From: Telopea speciosissima
Taxonomy: Eukaryota > Streptophyta > Magnoliopsida > Proteales > Proteaceae
DNA length: 64,000 bases
Reading direction: 5' to 3'
Assembly: GCF_018873765.1 (NCBI RefSeq)
Contig: NC_057925.1
Span: 59,160,970-59,224,969 of the forward strand
In this document: in pieces, positions 10,743 to 24,188 of the stretch
Numbering within the stretch: the stretch's first letter is position 1
Layout: each line of letters opens with the position of its first letter
Notes under the pieces: model-generated
Database searches by the model: none
Seen by the model: the letters and a program-made list of their open reading frames with translations, nothing else
What the model was told of the DNA's origin: nothing
Position numbers and translations under genes: made by a program

Positions 10743-13198
10743 AGAGGGGGGGTTTATTTTTTTGTGATCATGTGTCTGGGCAAAAGAATCACTAGATCAA
10801 GTAGTGTTCATTTTCATTTTATGTAATAAAGGAAAAAGAACCCTAACAGGCAACATTGTCTCTGTGGCTTGCAGCCTGACACATGGGAGCATAAAATTAT
10901 CACCTTACCCCCATTAAAGGTAGAAATTCCATCCCTATTTATGTTTCCACGTACCCATTGTCCCACGCTGGTGCAGGGTCCACGCTTTCCTTCAAGGACC
11001 CCTCCCATAAGTTGAACTTTTGAAGAATCTCCTGAATGTGACGTGTTCAAGTGATGTCATGATATTTTTTTTTTTTTTCTTCTTCTTCTTCTTCTTCTTC
11101 TTCAATCTTCCGTGTTGAGTCATGAATGAAGGTGGTAGAAGGTAGTGGTAAGTGGTAAGGGGAGAGCAACGTGGTGCCAGTGGTCATCTCAAATTTGACA
11201 GCGTCGTCGGAGAATTCTCCCTTAGCTCACTACGTGCTAATCTACTATTCATTGAATTCTATCATCAAACTTGGAACTGTGGGACCCAACAGAGACTATT
11301 TATTTTCCTGCCCCACCATGAGCCGCATATTACATCTGTACCGTTGAATGAGTGTAATTGTCAATCAGGTCCTCTCAGACTATTTTCAAACTGGTAAAAG
11401 TGGAATCTTCCCATTGGTCTTTTAGGTGAGACCCACCATGCAATTTGGAAGGTGGGGTCCAGTTCATAAACGTGTCTTTAATACTGGTAGTACCTACGCT
11501 CTTGGCAGGCACGTGGCCGGAGGAGGGAAAGACGACCTTTTGCAGTTTTCAGGAGCAAATATGCCTAATATCTTGCTTACCTGGCACAAGCTAAGCGATG
11601 CCTGGATGACACGCAAGCATAGACTGAGTGCCCACGTGTACGGCACGACGATGACAGAGAGTGACCGTTCTGAATGGACAAGAGTCGGTCAGATTGGGCG
11701 GCTAAAAGCTGGACGTGTTGCAGGGGATAATTTTACAAAGAAATGTCCCGTCACAAAACGGTGGGCTACTTAGGATGGTTGAAATTACACTCTTGTCCCT
11801 CACCATTGTAACATTGGACCGTATATTTTAAACACAATTATTTACAACTTCGGTGGGGCCCTTCTGGGACTGCAAATGTGTTCCTCGCCGTACTTGGTAC
11901 TCCCCTTCACTAATCAGCAATACCTTAGCCGGCCCGACCATAAGCAACCGTTAGGCACATGGGTTGGACTAACTTGAACGGACCAACACCAAATTGGTAG
12001 GGGTTTCAAACTGTCGGTTTGGACCGTTTTTTGGTGAGGGCTGAATCTGTTTCGGTCTGGAAATGAGTGAGACTGAAACCAAAATGTTAAGGAATTGAGG
12101 TTTCGGTTTGATACGGTTTTGATTTATTTCATTTTTTTTGTATCAGATTAATACCAATTTAGATCAATTTGTTTTCAGAATTGAATAACAATAAAATCTT
12201 ACATTCATAACTTGTAGTGAAGAAAGATTCGGTAAAAACACTTTTGAGTCATTTTCTCCAATTCAAAGAAATAAACAATTAGAAATAAAGAAATTGATTT
12301 GATGTATCCATGTTGTAATTAGAACAATAAATAAATAAATAAATTGTAATGGGAAAATAACTAAAATTAAAATCAAATAGGTAAATAGAGTTTGTAAAGA
12401 AATCATTTTGAGAAGAAATATAAATAATACTAAAATCAATGGATACCTAGTCAATAGGAAAATAATTAAAAATGAAATAACAAAATAAACCCTACTATCA
12501 AATCATTCATTTATCGTCTAACTAATTTTGAATAGTGAACAAGGAGATCAATAGAAGCATTGTTACAAATCGATTTCTCTATTCTAAACCTCATACTCGT
12601 TGATTTGTAACAATTCCCTTTACAACCTGAAATCTTCTCAGTAACATTGAAATCAGTGGATAAACAATTCACTTATTCATAACCTAATACTCAATGGTTT
12701 GGTTATCAATTTCATTTTGTTCAATTTTTTGTCTAGATATGAATAGATTCGGTGCAATCCGGTTTCAGCCGGTCGCATCATACACTAGACCAAAAGCGAT
12801 TCGATAAGGATTGGGACTGGGAGTGATTGTGGATGAACCGGATGGGTTCAACCGTATCAGTGTATCATCCGTGGTGCATGCATGAGTGCATCACCATTTA
12901 TTATTATTATTTCATTTTGTCTAGAGTTAAAAGTTGGAACACGTCAGATCTGATGCAGAAAGCAGAAAAAGGTTAGTGAAGGGGTGTAATGGTAAAATCA
13001 GTGGTAGGGAACTTCTGATGCGCGTTCCAAAGTGGCCCATTATTCCATAGCCATTACCGACCTTTGAATCCCATAAAGAACCCCAACCCCCAACTTTACC
13101 CTGCGTTCCCTAGCCAACCCCCCTGGCCTCCAAGCTTCAATCCTATCTTTCCTCCTCCTTTCAGATCGAAAATCCATCAAACCCAGAAAGGAAAAATA
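10743..13198. other. Intergenic region upstream of the SAP gene
   Basis: Contains a (TTC)n microsatellite at about 11079-11103 and a GC-richer patch at 11150-11950 with two CACGTG/CCACGTGT G-box-like motifs (near 11510 and 11632). The patch holds short open frames, none with a recognisable domain. From 12180 to 12720 the sequence is very AT-rich. Which motifs belong to the SAP promoter is not decidable from sequence alone. Confidence 0.35.
11079..11103. repeat. (TTC)n microsatellite
   Basis: Eight TTC units following a T run. Confidence 0.85.
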
Positions 13199-13747
13199 AT
13201 GGCTCAAAGGGAGAAAGAAGAAACCGAATTCAAGGTCCATGAAACCCTTACCCTCTGCACCAACGGTTGTGGTTTCCCTGGTAACCCAGCCACCAACAAC
13301 ATGTGCCAGAACTGCTTCAAGACCACCGCAGAAGTCCTCAAGCCCCTCAATTTCTCCTCCTCCTCTTCCGTCCAGGATAAGAAGAAGCTCAGATCCTCTC
13401 GATCGCCGAGGAGATCTGATTTTGAGTCTGATCTGAGGCAGACAGAGACTCGGAGGGAACCAACGATGCTAGAGACGACGATGGCTGTGGCGGCGGCGGC
13501 GGCGGCGGCGGTATATGCGGAGGGGACAGCTTCGACGAACAACCAAAGGCGGGAGCTGAATCGGTGCTCCGGTTGCCGGAGGAAGGTAGGGTTGACGGGG
13601 TTTCGTTGCCGTTGTGGGGATTTGTTTTGTTCCGATCATAGGTACTCTGACCGCCACGTGTGCAGTTACGATTACAAGGCTGCTGGTCGTGAGGCCATAG
13701 CTCGTGAGAATCCGGTCGTCAAAGCCGCGAAGATCGTTAGAGTCTGA
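13199..13747 (+). CDS. A20/AN1 zinc-finger stress-associated protein (SAP)
   Basis: Intronless gene of 182 aa. The ATG at 13199 is chosen because it gives MAQREKEETEF.. directly before the A20 finger; an in-frame ATG 135 bp upstream would add a proline-rich tail atypical of the family. The A20 finger has C20-x3-C24-x11-C36-x2-C39 (CTNGCGFPGNP). The AN1 finger has C123, C126, C137, C139, C144, H147, H153 and C155, ending HVCSYDYKAAGREAI, the usual SAP terminus. Between them lie a serine-rich linker and a polyalanine run encoded by a (GCG)n tract near 13491-13511. Plant SAPs act in abiotic-stress responses, and some bind ubiquitin or act as E3 ligases; that role here is by family. Intronless structure is common among SAP genes. 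No obvious defect is seen. Confidence 0.95.
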   Translation: MAQREKEETEFKVHETLTLCTNGCGFPGNPATNNMCQNCFKTTAEVLKPLNFSSSSSVQDKKKLRSSRSPRRSDFESDLRQTETRREPTMLETTMAVAAAAAAAVYAEGTASTNNQRRELNRCSGCRRKVGLTGFRCRCGDLFCSDHRYSDRHVCSYDYKAAGREAIARENPVVKAAKIVRV

Positions 13748-16700
13748 AAGATGAACCAGAGAAAATGGAAAAAAAAAATTTGTATTTTATTATTTAAAAA
13801 AAAATCGAACTTAGTTGAACCAAACGATTTGGAGACTTTATTATCTTGGAATCGTTATCTCCTCCACCGAGAGAGATTGTTACGTTGTGGACCAAAATCA
13901 TATGATATGATGTTGAGATTCTCTCTAGTTTGCGATCGATTTTGTTTATTTCCTTTTAGAGTTGACGAAGTGGATGGCATGAGAACATAAATTTGAGGAA
14001 TGTAGGGGGTTATAAAGGTCATTTGAGGATTAAAGGTATAGCTTTTTGTTGAGATAAGGAGAACCGTTCAAGTAGCCTGACCTTTTAACAGAGTAGCGTT
14101 GAAAAGCTAACAACCATTCCCACCATATCTCATGCCTTTATTGCCCTTTCCCATTAAATTTTATAAAAAATAATTAATTAAAGGAATCGTTAAAAACGTC
14201 AAGGGAGAACCAAGTCCGACGTACTAAGTTCCGAGGTTGTGGGACCCATTGTGGAATCTAAGGCTTAAATGCACGTGGCCCATTCCGCTCTTCGAAAGGC
14301 ACATTTCGTGCTGTGTCACTTTCAATGAAAGTTGGAATCGATAAGGCCCACAGTTTACACTCATTAGGGGCACGTTTGGATCTTATTCTAATTTTCAATT
14401 TTTTAAAAAAGTTTTTAAAATTCAGAATGAGATTTATTTCTCAGTTCTTCTCTTCTTTGGTTGTTGATTTTTTTCGCTCATTTTGCTCATGTTTCTTATG
14501 TTTTAATTGAACATATCAATATCGATTCCAACGAGTGTCGGCTAGTTCCAAATTGAACATATCAATATGGATTCCAACGAAACTCTGCCTTATCAATATG
14601 GTGTAAGAATTTTTGGTTAGTCCGAAGGGGAGAATATGTGTCAGTCTGTATCGGCAGCATCAGAGTTTTTGCCCTTAAAAACATCAATATCTGTCATATT
14701 TCGACCATTTTACCAAGTTTGTATTATACCATTGATTTGATATCGACTAGGTATTAGTATCGAATTTGGCCAATACAATACACTACAAATTCCTAAAACT
14801 CTACCCTTCTCAAAGTGTATGTAGTGCAGGTCATGGTTTTTAAAAATAGTATTGGGATCAGCTGATCCGTATGTCGGCGGATATAGATTGGATGGTTTTT
14901 GCCTTTAATTTCGATTAAAAATTATTCATTCGACAACTATACAACCAAGAACAGTTCCATCGATACAAAAAAAGTGGTATCGATATCGAACACAATCAAT
15001 ACTAATAAGGGTTGGCCGATATGCTTGACTTAGTACCATTTTCTAAAACATGAGGAATTTAACGTGGTTCAACATAAATGCCTAAATCCATATGAGAGAC
15101 TTAGATAATTTTTCACTAACTAAAAAAGAAGCTCTACACCTCTCCACCTCATAATGTGATATCTATTGCTTGTGTTTGGGGTTTTTCTTATAGGGACAAA
15201 TACAAGAAACCCTAAAAACATCAATCTGACACACAAGTACACATTTACCCTTGTATATACAATAGGCCCAAAAGTTGACTCAAACGTGTACAAGTTCAAT
15301 AATAATTATGTAGACAACTATATAATACAAGACATAAAACCCAACAATCTCCACATTGGCTTGGATTTTGCAAGCCACCTTGAAAAATACCAGTGTTGAT
15401 GTCGATTCTGCAAACTCCACCACTATCTATGTCTGTTTACCATATCCAAACCAGCGTGGCCTACAATCTCACCTAAGGTAAGGTGCCCCTACACAGCTCA
15501 TTGCCATATGATATGATGTGGCTCCACCTCTCTTACTACTGCAATCCAATCAAAGAGATCACTTTCATTGATAAATTCAAAGCAAAAAAGACCCGCTTTT
15601 TTCCAACCTTGTATGTGTTCACAACATGAACCGTCTATAGCCTTTGTCATCCATCTGTACCTCTTGCCTAAGTTCCAACGATGTCTTCACCTGTTTCAAC
15701 ACTCCGTGCAATTCTTTATATATTCTCAATCATCCATCCTTACATCACAAAAACGGCTATGTAATCAGTAGAATGGACACGCAGCCTATGTGTATAGGCA
15801 TCATACACGCCAGAGAGGAGAAGAGGCTTGGGTGAGTTACGACTTATGAACCGCATAGTCTTTATCCGTTCTTTTATCCTGATATATTGCCTTGTTTTAT
15901 TTTCCACACAAGAGAATAATATTATAATGGGCCGAGCCGAATTGCGTTCTCAGCTGTAGGCCCATATTATTTTAGGACATTGGGCCCTATATCCCCATGT
16001 TGGCCCAATAACTCCTCTTATGATTAACCTCAATCCCTGGTCCTTAGGGATGCTAAATATGCCTAAATTCAACAATTAATTTCAATAACTTCTTATCATT
16101 ATACATTCTCTTTGAATTGCCTAGCTGTATCTATAATTATCAATATTATTAGAAGAGAAAGTTGTCTACTTAGGTTAACTTAATGAAGATTTGTTAGTTT
16201 GGTGACTTTGGTCACTGCTTTGTGACGATTTAGCGGGTAACATGAACTTTTTCACTCTTTGATGGATTAAGAAGACAAGTTAAATTTTGTAGCTCATCTC
16301 AATCATATAATCCCTCGTTTATTACATTCCTTTTGATTTAGTGTGTAATTAAGTTTTTTTTTTTTCAAAATATAACTTGGGCAAGAGATCGTTGTCTGGT
16401 TATGTAGCACCTATACTGGCAAGAGGCTAGTGAGAGCGCATTCTAGGGCATCAACATAAATGCGATTTGTATTTCATGGGTGTAGGGCGGTACTTTCACA
16501 CGCTTCTACGTCTAGTCACAAGATTAGATGACTAGACCATGTAGCATTTTTTTTCCCATTTAAATTTTCATATTTTTCAAAATTTTATTTTACAACATAA
16601 TATGTATAGATTTTTTTTTTTGTGTGGATATTTTACGAATCATTATCCCCTCTAATTCGTCACATGGGGGTGAAAATGATCACCCTACCCCCTGCTCGAA

Positions 16701-16994
16701 AACACTTTCCAAGGTGGGGTTCACTCCCCCCTATTAGAGGAATTGGAGGTGATAATTATAGGTACCTTTGGGGGTGATATATAATAAAATGGACACATTC
16801 AATGTCAAGAGGAGAAATTGAGGAGGAGATGGAGAAGAAAAAAGAGAAATGTACTTTACTAAATTAGATACACAAAACATAAAAGTAATTCAATTAAAAG
16901 GAAAAACAACATGTATTTTTTGTTCTACATGGAATTCGATAAGAATAAGATTTCATTAAGCCACAATGAAGGAGAAATTCTTTCAACAAATGGT
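13748..16994. other. Intergenic, no gene seen
   Basis: AT-rich DNA downstream of the SAP gene. Sequence around 14540-15050 carries TATCGATA/CGATACC-type dispersed repeats. Around 16640-16740 there is a fragment of the CACATGGGGGTGAAAATGATCACCCTACCCC dispersed family. No open frame with a recognisable domain was found. Confidence 0.4.
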
Positions 16995-17525
16995 AAACAA
17001 CAACCATAACCTTATCCCCACTAAATGGGGTCAGCTATACGGATTCGATAGATGCAATGACAGTAATGGAAGTAAGAGAAGTAAGAGAAATAAAAGAAGT
17101 AAAAAAGAGTTAGAAGAAAATAAATAAAGGTAAAAGTCGAAGCAGTAGTCAAAACACCATCCTAAGAACAATCCTCTATGAGGGGTCAGCTACACGGGCC
17201 TTTGTTCTCCTAACAATTCTATCTGCGGTCATATTAGGATCAAGCCCTATCACATGCATATCCTTTCTTATCACTTCTCCAATAGTCATTTTAGGTCGGC
17301 CCTTATTTCTTTTAGCTCCGTCAAGCTAAATCTGATCACTCTTCATTACTAATGCATCTATGGGTCTCCGTTGGACCTGCTCATACCACCGCAACCGACT
17401 CTCATAGAGCTTGTCTTGGATTCGTACAACTCCTAAATCGATTCTAATACAATCATTTATTACTCTATCTCTTCTGGTGTTACCGCATATCCACCTCAAC
17501 ATTCTTATCTCCACGACACTCATCT
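16995..17525 (-). mobile_element. 3' fragment of an RTE-clade LINE
   Basis: On the minus strand, 17523-17326 encodes ..EIRMLRWICGNTRRDRV.., ..GVVRIQDKLYESRLRWYEQVQRRP.., the C-terminal region shared by plant RTE-type LINEs and also seen at 52878-53273. The 3' tail (GGTTATGGTTGTTGTT on the minus strand) abuts 16995, after the typical sequence around CCCCATTTAGTGGGGATAAGG. The element is 5' truncated and has stops between the pieces. Confidence 0.8.
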
Positions 17526-19472
17526 TATGATGATAAATTATTTATTGAAAAAAAATATGATGGTAAATTCGTCTGTAGAACCTTTTGTCCTTGGCGAAAG
17601 AAACGTTCCTTGTAAGAATAATAATGAAAGACTAATAGCAAGACGAACTACTAATTGTTTTTTTTTTTGGTTAAACTACTAAGAAGAACAGATCTGGTAC
17701 TGTCATTATTGATACAGTGATGAAAAAGAAATTCACAATCACAGTGGTGAATTTAAACTTTGGTTCGCAAACTATTTGTACTCAAATAATATTACATAAT
17801 TAGTCATTACCCAAAAAATAAAAAATAAAAGTAACCACCCATACACCTGTGACCATGGTTCGTAATCTCAGATCGGATCGGGTCGAGACCGATCCCGAGA
17901 TTAGACCAATAAGACAAGGTTTGACTGGATCGTTCCTTGGATCGATTGTTCTGATTCGATCCTTGACCAATCCGACTGAATATTTTTTGGATTTTTTCAA
18001 AGTTTTTAAGTTTTTTTTTATATTATCTTGATCGATCTAATCTAGATAATATCAACCGATCCGATCCCGAGATCACAACACCCACCAACTATGACCGATA
18101 CATGACCCGATCTATAAAAAAATGATTTTGGAGGTTTTTTTACCCATCCGATCAAGATCCGAAAAGACCGATACCGAGTCTGATACCACCATGCCTGTGA
18201 CCTGTCTCTTCATATTGCACTCTTCAAATTTTTAAACGGGAAAGGATTTGCAGCCCAGTCTCATGGGTCCTACATCAGCGGGAACTAATGAAGGGGTATG
18301 TAGGAGCATCCAACAAGAGGGGCAGTGTGGTCATTGGCCCCCTTATATGTGGCAGCAGGGAGACGTGGCCAGACAATGTTCTTTTTTATATAGGAAACAA
18401 AAAAGTTCTTTGAACCGCCAGGATAGAGTACAATGGCACAACTCTCTCTCTCTCTCTCTCTCCACATTAAATGATGATACTATTTTATCGTATCTCATTG
18501 CTCAGCGAACCGTCTTCCAGAAAATAAATACAGCAGTCTTGAGTATCAATCAAGAAGAAAGAAAAGCTGTAAAAGTGAAATCAAAATTTACCAACAAAAA
18601 AAACGAAAGTGCAAGGTGCAAGGGACCTCACTGAGCATGTAGTTACATGACATTATTACCCTTTACAGATTTGGCCTTAGAGGGGGACCAAATAACCAGT
18701 ATAGTATTGTTCTTAGCTGGTTTGCACTATTACATGCAAAAGTTAAGGCTCATGGTTGTCCATCATAACTCATAAAAAAGTAAGTTTCTGCAGGTTTGAA
18801 GTTTAAACTTCAAACCCTCTAATTGCCTTGTCTAGTGATGAGGTGGTCCCCTAAGCATTTCGCCACTCACTAATCAAAGCTAACATTTTTACCCAAAAAA
18901 AAAAAAAAAAAACCTAATCAAAGCTAACAGTTTTACCCCCCAATCCCCCCCCAAAAAAAAAATAAAACTAATCAAACCTAACATTGAGATATGAAACTAC
19001 ACTAAAGATCCATTTGTTTAGAAGTTAAGTGAGAAAAATAACCAAACATTAAGTTAAAAATATCAAAATTTCCCCCCAAGGTCGTATTTGACTTTAGATG
19101 AATAGATATTATTTTCCAAAGTGAAGATTGACTATTATTATCTGCCTTGAGCATCAAATATAAAAAGATAAAATTGAGTATTAATTTTGTTTCCAATAAA
19201 AATACAAAAAAACCATTGAAATTAGGAGTGTCAAATACTAGCCTACATTTTACCCCCCCCCAAAAAAAATACTAGCTTGCACCGATAGGCCCAACCGGTT
19301 AGTAATGGCTTAGTGTCGGATTAGGATCGTCTCCACAGAGGCATGCGCCCAGGGTGCTGCAAGGGGGCATCCAGCGGCTGAACTGTGTCGCACACATCTT
19401 AGCGCACTCCTAGGGATGTGTGTGGCACAACTCAACGGTTGGCAACACCTGGGCATGCTAGGCTCCCTGGAG
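17526..19472. other. Intergenic, repeat-rich
   Basis: A region at about 17850-18180 is built of GATCGGATCGG and CCGATCCCGAGAT motifs, probably a decayed non-autonomous transposon without clear ends. A (CT)n run lies near 18441-18460. Long A runs occur at 18894-18912 and 18952-18963. No gene is seen. Confidence 0.4.
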
Positions 19473-19753
19473 TAGGGATGTAAATGAATAGCCAAAATCC
19501 GTTTCCGTATCCGTGTCCGTATCTATTTAGCACTATCCGAATCCGTCTGCAAGCTAAACGGATACAGATACGGATAGGCAATAGCTATCCGAAAAGCTAT
19601 ATTTACATGTAAACGGATAAAATATTCGATCTGTATCCGTGTCCGATCCGTTTAGCACTATCCGAATCCGTCCGAAAGCTAATCGGATGCGGATGCGGAT
19701 GCGGATGCGAATATAGCACTATCCGAGCCGAATCCGTTCCGTTTACATCCCTA
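19473..19753. mobile_element. hAT-type MITE with perfect 8-bp target-site duplication
   Basis: A 281-bp element with ends TAGGGATGTAAATG and CGTTTACATCCCTA, flanked on both sides by CCCTGGAG (19465-19472 and 19754-19761). The interior is made of repeated GTATCCGTGTCCG, TTTAGCACTATCCGAATCCG and GCGGAT motifs. The 8-bp duplication and TIR fit the hAT superfamily. There is no coding capacity. Confidence 0.9.
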
Positions 19754-19946
19754 CCCTGGAGACAAGCTAAATTCCTTAATGTCCGGTCTATCATGTTTGT
19801 TTGTAGCTTGGCGGGCGCCAGACCAAGACTGATTAGCACTTTTAACCAACCATTTATATCAGCATGTTTAAGCCCATTTAGCCTCTTTATAAGTCGATTA
19901 TCATGACCCCAATAATGGACCGATAACCAATCGACCAACTAATTTA

Positions 19947-20355
19947 AAGCATGTCTATTCGTTAGGGATCTAAACGGATCGGATTCGGCTCAGATTGTGC
20001 TATATCCGCATCCGATTAGCTATCGAACGGATTCGGATAGTGCTAAATGGATACGGACACGGATTCGGATCGGATATTTTAAGCATGTCTATTCGTTAGG
20101 GATGTAAACGGATCGGATTCGGATAGTGCTAAACGGATACGGACATGGATTCGGATCGGATATTTTATCCGTTTACATGTAAACATAGCTTTTCGGATTG
20201 CTATAGCCTATTCGTATCCGCATCCATTTAGCTTTTCGGATTGCTATAGCTTATCCGTATCCACATCCATTTAGTTTTCAGACGGATTCGGATAATGCTA
20301 AACGAATACAGACACAAATACGGAAACGGATTTCAACTATTCATTTACACCCCTA
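19947..20355. mobile_element. Rearranged relative of the TAGGGATGTAAA hAT MITE
   Basis: Starts with TAGGGATCTAAACGG at 19963 and ends with TTTACACCCCTA at 20355. The interior again has GGATACGGAC and CGGATTCGGATAGTGCTAAA motifs. A head-to-tail partial duplication is visible: AAGCATGTCTATTCGTTAGGGAT occurs at 19947 and again at 20081, with the second unit lacking about 47 bp. No matching target-site duplication is seen at the outer ends, so the insertion has been rearranged. Confidence 0.7.
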
Positions 20356-23300
20356 CAGTATTCCTTAGCCTATGAGACTCAATTACCCAAAGAGTCGGTA
20401 ACAATGTGGGACCTTAAATTGATAGGAACCGATTAGACCTGACCAAATCTTTTTTTTTTTATATAAAAAAAAATAAAAAAAATTTGTCAATCCAGCCAAG
20501 GGCCCATAAGTCATTAGGATGCCCTCCCACGGGTGGCATCCCAAGTCAAGAAAAGGCGGCCAGGGATAGGGATGGGGGTGGGGAGAATGGTAAAAATGAC
20601 CTCTTCCTTGGACTTAAGCCAGAACTCTATTGCAACTGGCTGTCACCACCACGCCAAGAGAGGCTTCATAACTTGACTGAAACTGACCGTGACTGACCAA
20701 TAGACACCCATAATTAGAATGCTTCCTCATCTCATTTTACTGTAACTAAAATCTTAATTCATGTTCCTAAGTTGTAACAAAACGGAGTTTGTGGGAGTTT
20801 GTGGGTTTCAATTTTCTGAGTCGTTTTCAAGAGTTCAAGTGAGGGACAAGAGTCATTAAACGAATCGCTTAGGTATGTCTAGTGGATCAAATTTATTTCT
20901 TGTGGTGCACCTAGTGCTGCAACAGGGTTGGATTGGACTGGACCTTTTAAAATCCCAGTCCAACCCTGCGTCCCCTTAACTGGGCCTAGGCCCGGCCCAA
21001 CCGTAATTCAAGGTAAAAAAACAATCAAACCTTAACCCGCCCTCAAGGTCGGGGGCCTGACTGACCCTGGTTGGCCCTGAGCGTAGGGGGAAGGGATATG
21101 CATGGGCTGACCAGGCTCAAATCATCAAAAGCTTGCTGGACCTGATTTGGTCCTTGTCCAGATCATTATTTTTGCCGTAGCAACTAGGGGTGGCAAATGA
21201 TCAATTTGATCAGAATCGATCTTACGCAGGTACCGGCTTAAACCGAAGCCAAATTGTTACCCAAAATTCGGTTTTCGGTCTAGTCGGTTTCAAGTTTTCT
21301 TATGGGAGCTCTTATCGATTCATTATTGGTTCGGTTTTTTTTATTTTCCATATTTAAAATATATATATATATATATATAGGTTTTTTTTCTTCAATCCTT
21401 ATCAAAAACAATTTTCCGATTTTTATGTCGGTACAGGTTCCTAAAAACTTCAAACCGAACACGACGGATAAAAGAATCAGTTCAATTCGGTCCAACCGAT
21501 TCAGGTTGATTTTTGTCATTCTTATAGCAGCCCCAAGGAAAGGTAAGAGAAGATTGACCGGTTTGTCACTGATTTTTATGAGAGCTCACTTTATTTTTTC
21601 TGGTTATAATCAGTTTTGACTGGTTCATAATTTGTATGGAATCAAAGCCCATTGATCGATTTTGAATTTCAAAAAAATCAATCACTTCAGTTGGTGTAAT
21701 AGTGTTGCATGAGGTGTAAAACCTTGTTTGGAAAGGGGGAAAAGAAGATACAATGACTTTGGACTCGGCTAAGTAAACAGGTATTTGATGCTCATTGTCT
21801 CTCTTAAGCACAACATAACTATTAGATTCTCTATTCACTTATTCCTAAAACTTCCTTTATCTAATCCTCCTCCAATGGATGCAAAATATATGTATTGGCT
21901 TTCAAATTGTTTATCAACCATCATCATTCCACTAGAAATTATGAAAATAACAATTTCTTCAACAACTAAATAGTGTCTTTGGAACTATTGGCTTTTAAGA
22001 AGTAGGTAATTAAGGTGGGGGGTAACCTTGAAAGGTTGCAACCACTTGGGCCCTACGATGATTATATAACAGTGCACTTGTGTATATAAATTATTATTCC
22101 TTTAAATATTTAGGGAGAGTGTTTTTCATACTGTCAGTGTGGGGAGGAATCTGCACACCTCGCCAATGGTTGCTTAAAAAAAAAAAAGTATCATTCATAT
22201 GAGAACCATATATTCAGAGTATGTCAAAGAAAATTATAATGTAATTCTTGTGAGATGGAATCTACTCTACGACATTTTGGGGAAGTTTTTTCCTACAAAA
22301 AAGATATTATGAGGTCTAGGATTGAGTTTTCCTTCAGCCACATTGAATGGAAATCCAACCATGGGCCTTCAGATGCAAGCAGGAGGGTATTGAGAGGGTA
22401 TTTTGGGGAACATACTAAAACCCTATAGCATGGTGTGGTGAAAGAAAACTTTCTCCTAAAAAGTAAGCAAAAGGTTTTTTTTCACAGTCAAGTGGAAAGA
22501 ATCTCTTGCCCACTGGTGATGTGACCATAGATGGGACTTTTATCCGATCAATAAACTCCTCATCCCTACTTTCCATTAGTCATCTGATGGTACTATGAGC
22601 AAGGGATTCTCCCTTTACCATCAATGTAGAGAAACTCGCTCCTTAAAAGTGAGGGAAAAGATAGTACACTCTTTCAATATCTATCCTCTGTCCCTTCTTT
22701 CCTCATTAAATATATAAGCCTTCCTTCTTTCTCCTCATTAAATATACTGTTTAATTAGCTATCTATTACTAGCTTGGCATGTAATTTTTTTAGTATAAAC
22801 TAGCTTGGCGTGTAAGATACCAACATAAACACATATACGGGCAATGTGTAGATCCCTCTCCCAAAAAGTAATTACTATTACGAAGAAAAAAGAAAATACT
22901 GATGAGCACTTGTGAGGTCAAAATTTGTACTTTAAAAATTCATCATCAACTTAAATGCGTAGATTAAAAAACTATCAAGAATACGCAGATGAAGTTTATC
23001 AAGAGGCAGTATATAGTCAAAAAACAATAAAAGAAACTTCTTTTATTTTCTTTTAATTAATTAAACTGTTACATTCAATATAATACAAGATCTTATTTCC
23101 AAACATTAGAGAGAGGGGGTGAAGCAGCATCAAGAAAAATGTGAATAGGTAGTGCACCATTGTAGAATTTTATCAAACATATAGACTACCACATATATTA
23201 TCCCTCATGTCTCCCTTTAAATGATCAAAGAACATCTTTCCTTGATAAAAACAAAACATTCTTTTCCTCAAATATGTAATTGATTCTTTTCAATAGTAAA

Positions 23301-23698
23301 ATCATGGCCGACAATTGCCTCATCAAAAAAGACACTCTCTCTCTCTCTCTCAATGTCTATACCTAACTTTATCTTTTAAAGTACCTAAGTTGCTAACTTT
23401 GACATAGTTGAAGGAATATAAAGTAGTAATTCTCCTTACTTTAACTTGGGTAGAGTCTTACATTTTCTCCAACTTAATGACAGCAGACCGGACCACATTT
23501 TATGAAACTTAGAAAGTTTAGGGTTTTGAAAATTTTTTGGGTGGGGCTATCATGTCCATTACACACTCAAAGCACCACCAAAAAGAAAACATTTCAAAAG
23601 ATTTTTGTCACCTAAAGTAGAGAAGAGGGGGACCTAAGTTGGACCTCCCTTTTTCTCAAAGAAACCCATGATATAGAGTGGGCAACATAGACTAGTTT

Positions 23699-23729
<31 letters not shown>

Positions 23730-24137
23730 TTAATTATTTCAAACCAAATAGATAAACCTTAAGCAAAGAGCCAACATATCCTCTACAATGCTTAAGTAAA
23801 GATATTTTACAATGGCCTACTCGACCCATAAAATTTGGTCAGGCACATGGGTTTTTCATTTAAAAAATAAATAAATTATTCTCTTAAAATTAATGTCCCT
23901 TCTAAGCATCTTTTTTCGATTTGGAGTTTACTAGCTAATTAATTATTTTCTTAGTGGTAAGTAATAGCTAATCGTAATCGTCACCTTAAGATTCTTTTCG
24001 TCTACGTCGAATTCCACTTGAAGAATATGACTATGATAGGTACTAATTACCCTTGTTTACCGTAATTAGGGTTCATTGATGAAGCCCATCACCATATCTA
24101 CACGATTAGAATGATAGAGCTTTCAATTTTTCAGTAT

Positions 24138-24138
<1 letters not shown>
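20356..24138. other. Intergenic, no gene seen
   Basis: Contains CAGGGTTGGATTGG/GGCCCGGCCC repeat material near 20930-21120, a GGTTTTCGGTC.. repeat near 21190-21640 with an (AT)n run at about 21360-21379, and a dispersed fragment at 22393-22428 that matches 31329-31363 on the opposite strand. (CT)n runs lie near 23333-23350 and 23702-23730. Open frames are short and unrecognised. Confidence 0.4.

Positions 24139-24184
<46 letters not shown>
24139..24184. repeat. (AG)n microsatellite
   Basis: About 23 uninterrupted AG dinucleotides, the longest simple repeat in the window. Confidence 0.95.

Positions 24185-24188
<4 letters not shown>

Noticed and set aside
11152-11773. Two consecutive plus-strand ORFs (81 and 115 aa) in a GC-richer patch
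   Set aside because: No domain, no clear splice link and no family resemblance; may simply be an unmethylated regulatory patch.
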